The translations under genes were made by a program, and so were the position numbers. 16,657 bases of DNA. Source: JBIKLM01 sp044375105. GTDB lineage: Bacteria; Planctomycetota; UBA1135; GCA-002686595. The notes under the pieces were generated by a model. That model did not search any database and was not told the origin of the DNA. It saw only the letters and a program-made list of their open reading frames with translations. The stretch spans positions 1 to 16,657 of the forward strand of contig JBILNK010000091.1 in assembly GCA_044375105.1 (NCBI GenBank). Direction: 5' to 3'. How positions within the stretch are numbered: the first letter of the stretch is position 1; each line of letters opens with the position of its first letter. Shown in pieces: positions 1 to 7,400 of the stretch.

Positions 1-50
1 GGGGGGGGGGGGGTGGGGGGGGGGGGCGGGGGGGGGGGGGGGGGGGGGGC
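1..50. other. Poly-G tract at window edge, probable assembly or sequencing artefact
   Basis: Forty-eight of the first fifty bases on the plus strand are G or part of an unbroken G run, interrupted only by T at 14 and C at 27 and 50. Read on the minus strand it would add a run of proline codons to the lipoate-ligase-family gene directly after its conserved ELTFSL segment, where the family has no such run. A false poly-G extension at a contig end is the simplest explanation, because two-colour sequencing chemistry calls absent signal as G. A genuine G tract cannot be excluded. Confidence 0.7.
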
Positions 51-311
51 GGAGAGGGAGAAGGTCAGTTCGTGTTGGTGGTGGATGGCTCCGCCGCCGG
101 TGGCGCGGCGGACGACGGGGTAGCCGGCTTGGTGGGCGGCTAGCACGGCGGGGACGTCGGCGAGGGTTTGGAAGAAGCCCAGGGACCAGGCGGAGGGGGC
201 GAAGGTGTAGGTGCGCAGGGTCAGCTCGCCCGCTAGGCCCAGGAGGCAGGCTTCGTCCAGGGCCATTTGGTAGCCGGCTGGCGAATCGAGGTGGGGCAGG
301 AGCGGGGACAT
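1..311 (-). CDS. Lipoate-protein ligase / octanoyltransferase family protein (LplA/LipM-like), N-terminal part only
   Basis: Members of this family attach or transfer lipoyl or octanoyl groups to the lysine of carrier domains such as GcvH. The start chosen is the ATG at 311-309. About 87 residues are readable before the sequence becomes poly-C on this strand (from about position 50). Visible family features are the N-terminal MALDEA segment (residues 16-21), an RTYTFAPSAWSLGFFQ segment (33-48), and the diagnostic RRATGGGAIHHQHEL motif (68-82), which binds the acyl-adenylate or acyl substrate. The catalytic half, including the cysteine that would mark a LipM octanoyltransferase, lies outside the window, so ligase and transferase cannot be told apart. 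It sits downstream of gcvH on the same strand, which fits a role in lipoylating GcvH. No Shine-Dalgarno motif precedes the start. Confidence 0.85.
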   Translation of the reverse strand, partial: MSPLLPHLDSPAGYQMALDEACLLGLAGELTLRTYTFAPSAWSLGFFQTLADVPAVLAAHQAGYPVVRRATGGGAIHHQHELTFSLSAPPPPPPPPPPPTPPP

Positions 312-353
312 AGGGGCGCGGAGGGGCGAGCGAGGTCTGCTGGGCGAGGTTTG

Positions 354-437
354 GTGAGTGCTGCCCTGTGAGTGCTGCCCTGTGAGTGCTGTCTTGTGGG
401 CGCTGTCTTGTGGGCGCTGTCTTGTGGGCGCTGTCTG
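354..437. repeat. 14-bp tandem repeat, six copies
   Basis: Six head-to-tail 14-bp units start at 354, 368, 382, 396, 410 and 424. The first two are gtgagtgctgccct, and later copies drift to gtgggcgctgtctt. The repeats grade from one sequence variant to the other along the array, as expected of slippage or unequal exchange. There is no spacer between units, so this is not a CRISPR. It lies upstream of the lipoate-ligase-family start and downstream of gcvH. A 14-bp unit would not hold a reading frame, which argues against coding use. Confidence 0.9.
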
Positions 438-577
438 GCGGGCGAGAGCGGCGGGCGAGCGCGGAGGGGCCTGGTGGGTCTTGGTGCGCGCCTCAAGCGA
501 CGGCGATCGGTGGGCGCTGATTTCCGCTGATCGGCGGTGAAGTGGGGACGGGCGGTGAGGGCGGGGTGGAAATGCGC

Positions 578-602
578 GCGGCGGCGCTGGGGGCGCCGCC
601 GC
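578..602 (-). terminator. Strong GC hairpin after gcvH, possible terminator
   Basis: Perfect 10-bp inverted repeat (gcggcggcgc and gcgccgccgc) around a 5-base loop. It lies about 50 bases past the gcvH stop in the direction of transcription. It lacks a real U tract afterwards on the minus strand (only ATTTCC), so it may be a weak terminator, an RNA 3' end stabiliser, or simply GC-rich chance structure. Confidence 0.4.
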
Positions 603-652
603 GAGGGGGGGTGGTGCGCCGGGGGCGCTTGGGGCGCGGGGCGCGCGGGGGG

Positions 653-1042
653 TCACTTGGCGATGTACTTCTCGTAGTCGGCGGCGCTCATCAGGCCGTC
701 GAGGTTCTTGGACTTGGGCTTGAGTTTGATCATCCAGCCTTCGTTCCAGGGATCGCGGGAGAGGATCTCGAGGTGGTCTTCGATGGCCGGGTTGGCTTCC
801 AGGACCTCGCCGGAGATGGGGGCGTTGAGGTCGGAGACGGCCTTGACGGACTCGATTTCGCCGAAGGATTCGCCGGCTTCCACCAGGCGGCCGGATTCGG
901 GCAGGTCGCAATAGACCAGGTCGCCTTCGTTGCCGCTGCACAGCTCGTTGACGGCGTGGTCGGTGATGCCGATCAGGGCGACGTCGCCGTCGATCTTCAC
1001 CCACTCGTGGGTCTTGGTGTACTTGCGGTCGTTGGGGCGCAT
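653..1042 (-). CDS. gcvH: Glycine cleavage system H protein
   Basis: GcvH is the lipoylated shuttle of the glycine cleavage complex in the cytoplasm. Its lipoyl arm takes the aminomethyl group from the P protein, presents it to GcvT, and is re-oxidised by dihydrolipoamide dehydrogenase. The 129-residue product has the usual family length and shows the YTKTHEWV N-terminus (8-15), GITDHA (25-30), and the lipoylation motif ESVKAVSD with the modified lysine at 67. The NAPISGEVLEAN segment and the NEGWM C-terminal motif follow. A small oddity is the ELCSGNEGD stretch (33-41), where many homologues have a shorter ELGDI. The ATG at 1042 fits homologue N-termini; no Shine-Dalgarno is visible. It follows gcvT on the same strand after a 236-base gap and precedes a lipoylation-family gene. 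Confidence 0.97.
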   Translation of the reverse strand: MRPNDRKYTKTHEWVKIDGDVALIGITDHAVNELCSGNEGDLVYCDLPESGRLVEAGESFGEIESVKAVSDLNAPISGEVLEANPAIEDHLEILSRDPWNEGWMIKLKPKSKNLDGLMSAADYEKYIAK

Positions 1043-1219
1043 GGGGCTGTCGGGTCGTGGGGTGGGGTCTCGGGCGACCGCCGGGGGAGTGCGGTCGCGC
1101 TGGTTGGGGGCGTGGGGAGCGGAGCGGGGGCAGGCGCTCGACGAGCGGCCGAGTCGAGGCTTCCGGTGGGAGGTGGCCGGTGTGGTGGGGCGCGGAAGGA
1201 GGCCGGAATCGGCGGAGAT

Positions 1220-1297
1220 TCAGCGCTTGTTGGTGCGGTTCAGTCCTTGCGGCGCAGCTCAGCGCTTGCGGGCGCGGGTCAGCGCTTGCGGGAGTAG
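1220..1297. repeat. About 20-bp tandem repeat duplicating the 3' end of gcvT
   Basis: Units begin at 1220, 1240, 1259 and 1279, with lengths 20, 19, 20 and at least 17 bases. Each starts tcag(c/t)(g/c)cttg on the plus strand. The last unit is the real end of gcvT (stop at 1279-1281), so in the gcvT direction each copy ends in a CTGA or similar stop-bearing sequence. The array is therefore three extra copies of the gene's last codons placed just behind its stop. Copies have diverged at several positions, so the duplication is not very recent. Confidence 0.85.
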
Positions 1298-2373
1298 AAG
1301 GGCAGGCCGCGGACGGTCACGGCTTGGCGTTTGCCTTTGAGGTCGAGCTCGAGGGTCGTGCCGATGGCGGCGTAGGGCAGCTCGACGTAGGCGCTGGCGA
1401 TGTTGGTTTGGATGGTGGGGGAGACCGAGCCGGAGCAGACGAAGCCCACCTGGCGCGGGCCGGCGTAGAGGGCGTGGCCTTGGCGCGGGACCCGCGGGCC
1501 TTCGGTGGTCAGGCCGACGATCTGTTTGGTCGGGCGCTCGCTGATCGCCTTGAGGGCGGCGTAGCCCAGGGTGCCGGACTTTTCGGGCACCAGGGAGACG
1601 CCGAAGGACAGGCCCGCTTCGATCGGGTTGAGCTCGTCGCTGATCTCGTGGCCGTAGAGCGGCATGCCGGCTTCGAGCCGCAGGGTGTCGCGGGCGCCCA
1701 GGCCGATCGGGGCCAGGCCGAATTCGCGGCCGACCTCCAGCAGGCGGTCCCAGACGCGGCGCGCGTGGCCCTTCGGCACGTAGAGCTCGAAGCCGTCCTC
1801 GCCGGTGTAGCCGGTGCGGCTGATGCGCATGCGCTCGAGGCCGCAGACGGTGCCGTAGGCGAACTTGTAGTAGCCGAGGCCGGAGAGCTGGCAGTCGGTC
1901 GTCACCTGCTGCAGCACGCGCTCGCTGATCTGGCCCTGCAGGGCGATCATGCCGAGCTCGTCGGTGCGGTCGATGATCTCGACGCGCTGGCCGGCGGCGT
2001 GCTGGCGCAGCCAGGCCAGGTCGCGCTCGGTGTTCGAGGCGTTGACCACCAGGAACACGTGGTCCTCGTCCTGGTAGACCAGGATGTCGTCGATGGGCAT
2101 GCCGTTCTCGCGGCACAGCAGCCCGTAGCGGATGGCCCGCAGCGGGATCTTGGCCACGCGGCAGGTGGCCAGCTTGTCGCAGAAGGCGATGCGGTCCGGG
2201 CCGCGCACCTCGATGCGGCCCATGTGGCCCAGGTCGAACAGGCCGCCCTGCTGGCGGACGGTCTGGACCTCCTCCAGGATCGGCCCGTACTGCACCGGCA
2301 TCTCCCAGCCGCCGAAGTCGATCATGCGGGCGCCCAGGGCTTGGTGGGCGGAAAAGAGTTCGGTCCTCTGCAT
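1279..2373 (-). CDS. gcvT: Aminomethyltransferase, glycine cleavage system T protein
   Basis: GcvT takes the aminomethyl group from lipoylated GcvH, releases ammonia and forms 5,10-methylenetetrahydrofolate. The product is 364 residues, normal for the family. Conserved parts visible are DFGGWEMPVQYG (19-30), FDLGHMGRIEVRGPD (46-60), the GMPIDDILVY segment (91-100) that carries the catalytic aspartate (Asp95 or Asp96), VVNASN (109-114), and SRTGYTGEDGFELY (185-198). No domain is missing and there is no frameshift. The ATG at 2373 is chosen because homologues start with a short segment before the FGGWEMP motif. It is the first gene of a minus-strand block with gcvH and a lipoylation-family gene. 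It diverges from the exported propeller gene across a 286-base gap in which I see no clear glycine riboswitch. Confidence 0.96.
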   Translation of the reverse strand: MQRTELFSAHQALGARMIDFGGWEMPVQYGPILEEVQTVRQQGGLFDLGHMGRIEVRGPDRIAFCDKLATCRVAKIPLRAIRYGLLCRENGMPIDDILVYQDEDHVFLVVNASNTERDLAWLRQHAAGQRVEIIDRTDELGMIALQGQISERVLQQVTTDCQLSGLGYYKFAYGTVCGLERMRISRTGYTGEDGFELYVPKGHARRVWDRLLEVGREFGLAPIGLGARDTLRLEAGMPLYGHEISDELNPIEAGLSFGVSLVPEKSGTLGYAALKAISERPTKQIVGLTTEGPRVPRQGHALYAGPRQVGFVCSGSVSPTIQTNIASAYVELPYAAIGTTLELDLKGKRQAVTVRGLPFYSRKR

Positions 2374-2659
2374 GGGGCGGGCTCGGTTTCGGGGGGCCGC
2401 ATGGTACGGCCCGGGGCGCCCCGGCCGAAGGGCGGCGGGCGGTTGGGCGGGGGGCGGCGGCGATGCGCGGGGCGCTTTGGGCGGCGGGGCGGTGTGGCTG
2501 TGGGCAGAGCGGGCGGCGCGGGCGGCGGAGGCGGCGCGGGTCGGCGCGGGCTGCGGAGAGCGGCGCAGACGCTCTGTGGGACGCCGGCCGGGGCCGCTCC
2601 AGCGGGGTAGCTTTCAACCGGGCTCCAGGCTGGCATCGGAGCGGCGCGCCCCCGATTCC
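2374..2659. other. Divergent intergenic region between gcvT and the propeller-protein gene
   Basis: These 286 bases must carry the start signals of both flanking genes. The half near gcvT is a long purine- and G-rich stretch of GGCGG-type repeats on the plus strand. The half near 2660 is more balanced. I see no convincing sigma-70 pair, no Shine-Dalgarno for either gene, and no recognisable tandem glycine-riboswitch pattern. Confidence 0.5.
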
Positions 2660-4285
2660 ATGGGACACCTCGGGCGGATTTCGGCGGCTCTGATCCTGGC
2701 GACGGCGTTTCCGATCGCGGCCGCCCGCGCGCAGGCGCCGACCGGCTTCGACCTCGCTCCCTTCGCGCCGGGGCCGCGCTGGAGCCTGGCGGCGCCCGCC
2801 GCGGGCCCCTGGCTGTGCCGCTCCCTGGCCTTCGACGGCCCGGGGCTCTCGATCCTGGCCGGCTTGTCCGGGCAGGCGCCGGGGCAGGCCCTGCTGGGCG
2901 CCCAGTGGGAGCTGACGGCGGCGGGGCAGATGGCGCCGCTCTTGGCCGCGCGCAGCGCGCCGGCCTCGAGCTCCCAGCCGGTGCGTGTGGCGGTCGCCGG
3001 CGGCCGGCGCTGGAGCCTGTCGCCAGAGGCGCCGAGCGGCGGCCTGGCCACGGCGCGGCTCGAGCGCCTCGATCCGGCGCTCGGCGCCGGCGCCTTGACC
3101 GCCGCGATCTCCATTCACCTCGCGCCCCTGCCCGAGGGCCCGAGCCGCCTGATCGGCACGCCGCCGCGCCTGTTCCTGGCGCGCCTCGATCCGGCGGGCA
3201 AGCGTCTGTGGATCGAAGCCCGCGAGCCCGAAGCCGCGCTGCTGCTGGCGAGCCGCGAGCTCTCCGGCGCGGCCCTGCGCGGCCTGGCGGCCAGCCAAGC
3301 CGGCGATCGGCTGCTGCTGGCCAGCGATACGCAGCTCTGGCTGTTCGACGGCGACTTGAACCTGCTCGCCAGCCGCGCCCTGGCCCAGGCCCCCAGCGCC
3401 TTGGCGCTCTCCGGCGACGGCCGGCGCATCGCCGTGGGCGGACCGGCGGGCGTCTCGCTGCTCGATGGCACGGCCGCGGATCTGGCGCTGCTTTGGAACC
3501 AGCCCAATCCGGCCGCGCACCTGCCCACCGCCCTGGCCCTCGACGGCGACGGCAGCGACCTGGCGGCGGGATATTGGCAGCAGGTCCACGGGCGCGGCGT
3601 GCGCCTCGAGCGTCTGAATTTCTCCGCCGCGGGCGCGCTGGTCGGGCAGCAGTTGCTCTATCAGCACGAGGGCCCGCAGCTGCCGCTGCAGAACTTCGTC
3701 TCCGCGGCCGCGATCGCGCCCGGGGGCGAGCGCCTGGCCTTCGGCCTGTGGGGCCAGGGCGGCGCCGAGCCGGAGCTGCTGGTCTTCGCGGCGCCCCTGT
3801 TCCAAGCGAGCTCGAGCGTCAGCTTGCCCGGTTCCGTGGAGGCGCTGGAGCTGTCGCCCGACGGGCGGCGTCTGGCCCTGGGCCACAAGGCCGTGCATGC
3901 CAACCAGTTCGGCGGCGCGGGCCAGGTGCGCCTGTTCCGGCTGGCGCCCGAGCCGCTGGCCCTGCGGCAGAGCCTGCGGCCCGGCGCGACCGGGCGATTG
4001 GCGCTGGAGCTGCCCGGGGCCGAGCTCGGCTGGCTAATGCTGGGGCTGCCCGGGCCGCCCCTGCCGCTGGCGCCGCCGGAGCTCGGGACCCTCGGGCTCG
4101 AGCCGGGCAGCTTGGCGCCGCTGCTGCCGCTCCTGCCCGAGGGCGGCGCGCGCTTCGGGCTCGAGTTCCAGCTCGGCGCGGGCGCCGGGCTGGCCGGGGT
4201 GACGCTGGCGGCGCAGGGGCTCGGCTGGTCCGCGGCGCTCGGCGCCCGGCTGGCGCAGGTGGCCGAGCCCTTGGCGCTGTATTGA
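2660..4285 (+). CDS. Secreted beta-propeller-like (WD40/YVTN-type) protein of unknown function
   Basis: This gene encodes a 541-residue exported protein. The ATG at 2660 is chosen because it opens a clear signal peptide: GHLGR, then a hydrophobic core (about 7-22), then an ARAQA cleavage region near residues 22-26. Upstream sequence in the same frame has no sensible protein. The middle shows repeated blade-like motifs such as SGDGRRIAVGG (about 250) and SPDGRRLALGH (about 398), alternating with short beta-rich stretches, as in WD40 or YVTN propellers. The last ~90 residues (from about 450) are Leu/Gly/Pro rich, with GWLMLGLPGPPLPL and a final GLAGVTLAAQGLGWSAALGARL. They resemble a C-terminal module that I associate with secreted planctomycete proteins, from memory. 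No catalytic motif is seen. Location is presumably the periplasm or cell surface. A large lipoprotein gene follows after 179 bases and may be co-expressed. Confidence 0.85.
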   Translation: MGHLGRISAALILATAFPIAAARAQAPTGFDLAPFAPGPRWSLAAPAAGPWLCRSLAFDGPGLSILAGLSGQAPGQALLGAQWELTAAGQMAPLLAARSAPASSSQPVRVAVAGGRRWSLSPEAPSGGLATARLERLDPALGAGALTAAISIHLAPLPEGPSRLIGTPPRLFLARLDPAGKRLWIEAREPEAALLLASRELSGAALRGLAASQAGDRLLLASDTQLWLFDGDLNLLASRALAQAPSALALSGDGRRIAVGGPAGVSLLDGTAADLALLWNQPNPAAHLPTALALDGDGSDLAAGYWQQVHGRGVRLERLNFSAAGALVGQQLLYQHEGPQLPLQNFVSAAAIAPGGERLAFGLWGQGGAEPELLVFAAPLFQASSSVSLPGSVEALELSPDGRRLALGHKAVHANQFGGAGQVRLFRLAPEPLALRQSLRPGATGRLALELPGAELGWLMLGLPGPPLPLAPPELGTLGLEPGSLAPLLPLLPEGGARFGLEFQLGAGAGLAGVTLAAQGLGWSAALGARLAQVAEPLALY

Positions 4286-4464
4286 TCCGGAGTCGGGAGG
4301 GGGCGCGGGGGCGCGCCGTCGCGAAGCGGGGCGCGGGGCGAGGCGCGGCCCGGGCCGGGGAAGGGCCAGGCGGCGGCTTCAAGCGCCGCGGGGGGCGCAC
4401 CGATAGGCGCGTTCCGTCGTTCCCGGCGCGCACAGATCGCAGCCGCGGGCGATGCCCCCACCCG

Positions 4465-7400
4465 ATGAGCTCCCCCTTCGCTTCGAGGCACTTCGGCCTC
4501 CCGGTCCTGTTCGCCCTTCTGCTGTCCCTGTGCCTGCCGGGCTGCTCCGGCGGAGACGGCGGCGACAACGCCCTGCTGGAGGCCCTGCAGGATCTGGGCC
4601 TCGACCCGGACGGGCGCACCACGGTGCTGACCTTCGCCGCCGCGGCCCCGCTGATCGGCCCGGGCAGCCTGGAGGCCAGCGGCGGCCAGCAGGCCCTCAG
4701 CGTGACCCCGGATCCGGTCGAGACACAGCGCTTGGTGGTCGTCTGGAACCAGCGCGTGACGCCGAGCCACAGCGTGGCGGTGGTCGGCCAGGAGAGCGTG
4801 CCCGAGGCGCCGCTCGCGGTCGAGACCAGCGATGCCAGCGCGCCGACCTTCGAGGTGCTCTCCGCAACCCAGGGCGCCGGCCTCGGCAACGACACGCTGT
4901 TGGTCGAATTCAGCGGCCCGCGCGTGGTGCCCGATTCGGTGGCTTCCGGCGCCAATTGGGTGCTGACCGCGGGCTCATTCGAGCAGAGCCTGGCGGACTC
5001 TGAGCTCGATTTCGACGTGGCCCAGCAGCGCCTGACGATCGAGACCGCCGCCAACGCCAACCTGCACGGCAGCTTCACCCTGCGGGTCCAGGGGCTCACC
5101 TCCGTGGCCGACACGCCGGTCAGCGCCGCGCCGCTCTCCGGCAACGCCAGCGGCGACAGCACCGCCCCCACGGCCCTGGGCCTCGTTCAGAACCTGTCCG
5201 CCGATGCCTTCGGGCGGGTGGTCGACCTGAGCTTCAGCGAGGCCATGGACCCCCTGTTCGCCGGCGGCCTGGTCAATTACACGGTCGGTTTCCCGACCTT
5301 CCCGACCGAGGTCGTGCAGACCACCGCGTCGAGCGTGCGGCTGCGCTTCGCCCAGCCGGTGATCCCCGGGCTGGCCAACCTGACCGTGATCGGGCTGCTC
5401 GACGCCCACGGCAACCCCTTCAGCGGCGCGCCGATCGCCGTGCAGGCCGGCGCGACCTTCGCCAACGGCTACCAGGGCAATCCGGAGGTGCGCACAATCG
5501 CCGGCGCGCTCAACGATCAATTGCGGGTCGTCACCACCCAGGCCCTGGCGCCGGCCCAGGCCGCGCTGCCCGGCAGCTGGAGCCTGAGCGTCGACGGCAG
5601 TCCTGTGAACCTGGCGAGCGCCACGTTTGCCTACGACCTCTTGAACTCGACCTTGGTGGTCGGTTTGGGGCAGGATTTCGCCAACGGGCTGGCTTTCAGC
5701 CTGACGCCGCAGAACGTGCTCGAGATCGACGGGCAGGCCTTTTCCGCGCCATTCAACGGCACCGTCGGCGGCGACACTCTGGCCCCGGGGATCTCTTTCA
5801 TCACCCAAAACCGCATCTTCGACCCGACCGGCCGCACCCTGGACGTGCGCGTCAGCGAGGCCCTGCGCGAAACCAGCGCGGAAACCCTGGCCAATTGGAC
5901 GCCCTCCGGGGGCTTGAGCCTGGTGTCGGCCTCCTGGGAGGGCGGCAACGACGTGGTGCGCTTGACGCTGAATGGACCGGCGGTGCCCGGGGTGGTCACC
6001 CTGGCCGTCAGCGGGCTCCTGGACCTGGCTGGCAACCAGATCGCCCCGGTCAGCGGCGTGCAGTGCTTCTCGACCGACATCACGCCTCCCGCCATCGTCA
6101 GCGTCGTGGCCGTCGGCGTCGAGGGGCCCGACAACGACGAGGTGCGCGTGACTTTCAGCGACGGGATGTATCCGGCGGATGTGCAGGCCCCTTCCCGCTG
6201 GCTGCTCGAGTCGCCGCCGGGCACGCCGATCACCACCGATTTTTCGAGCGCCACCTGGGACAGCGGCACCAACACCGCCACGCTGGTCCTTGCGGACAGC
6301 GTCTCGTTCCAGCAGGGCCAGGAGCTGCGCCTCGACTTCCAGGGCGTGCGCGACCTGGGGGGTAACCTCTACACCGGCGGTGCCCAGACGGCGTCGATCT
6401 CGGTCGAGAGCCGCCTGCCGGCGGTCGAAGCCCTGTTCGTCCTGGCCCCGCCTCAGAACAACCAGGTGGTGGTGCGCTTCGACGAGGGCCTGGGCGCCTT
6501 CGACGACGCGGACGCGGTCTATCAGCTCCACGACCAGGCCGGCAACGTGATCGGCCAGCCTTCGGCTGTGGCCCTGTCCAGCGACGGGCGCGGCGTGCGC
6601 CTGACCTTCGGGCAGGTGGTCGCGCCGGGCATCAACACCTTGACGGTGCGCGGTCTTGCGGATCTGGCCGGCAACCCGGCCTTTGCGCTGTTCCGCGCGG
6701 CGATCGAGCCCGAGAGCGGCCAGCAGGCCGGCTTCGCCCCTTCGGGCGGCAGCTTCGAGATCCTGCCGGGCGAGCGCAACGACCGCGTGCTGTTGTCCTT
6801 CAGCGAGCCCATGTCCGCCCTGGGCCTCGAGTCGCTCGGCAACTACGTGCTCTACGACGCCACGACCCTGCTGACCGTGCCCCTGGCGGGCGCCGTGGCG
6901 GCGCCCCTCCCGTCGGACCAGCTGCTGCTGACCCTGGCGGGCGCCAGCAACCTGAGCCTCAGCCACGCCTACGAAGTCGGGTTCCAGGGGCTCTACACGG
7001 CCCAGGGTGTGGGCCCAGCTCCGCTGACCAACGCGGCCGGATCGCCGAGTGGAGACGCCACGCCGCCGGGCATCAGCCCAGCCCGCGTGCGCCTCGACCC
7101 GCAGAATCCGAGCGCTCTGCTGGTGGATCTGAGCGAAGCCTGCCAGCTGGCCGGTACGGCCAACCTGTTCGTGCTCGACGGCGTGCCTGCCACGGGGCTG
7201 GTCGAACTCGGCCCGCGCAGCGTGCGGGTCAGCTTCCAAAGTGCTCCGACCGTGGGACAGGCGCTCAACGTGACCGCCACCGACCTGGCCGGCAATGTCG
7301 GCAACCAGACCCTGGCGGTGGCCGCCGCGGACCAGACGCCGCCGCTGCTCTCGGGCGCGGTGCAGGCCGTGGCGGTCGAAGGCTTGGGCGGGGACTACCT

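Larger units (their letters stand above)
312..652. other. Gene-free spacer between gcvH and the lipoate-ligase-family gene
   Basis: These 341 bases separate two same-strand genes. They hold a perfect 10-bp hairpin close to the gcvH end and a six-copy 14-bp tandem repeat, both listed separately. The rest is G-rich on the plus strand with no convincing coding sequence; the open frames here are repetitive, low in complexity and lack any family motif. A promoter for the lipoate-ligase-family gene could lie here, but I see no clear -35/-10 pair. Confidence 0.6.

Noticed and set aside
354..437. Possible CRISPR array
   Set aside because: The 14-bp units are joined directly with no unique spacers, and no cas gene is present. 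The arrays at 8071 and 1220 fail the same test.
2374..2659. Glycine riboswitch upstream of gcvT
   Set aside because: I looked for it because it is common before gcv operons. The stretch is simple G/C-rich sequence without the conserved paired core I would expect.
1259..3898. 879-codon open frame on the minus strand over gcvT and the propeller gene
   Set aside because: It is a shadow of real genes on both sides, dominated by Arg, Ala, Gly and Pro with no family motif, as GC-rich DNA produces.
2815..4464. Upstream extension of the Ig-repeat lipoprotein frame
   Set aside because: It lies out of frame within the propeller gene, with Arg/Gly/Ala-rich nonsense sequence. The lipoprotein signal at 4465 marks the true start.
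4975..7239. 754-codon minus-strand open frame opposite the Ig-repeat gene
   Set aside because: It is rich in His, Gln, Arg and Gly without motifs. The plus strand has a lipobox and regular repeats, so this is an antisense shadow.
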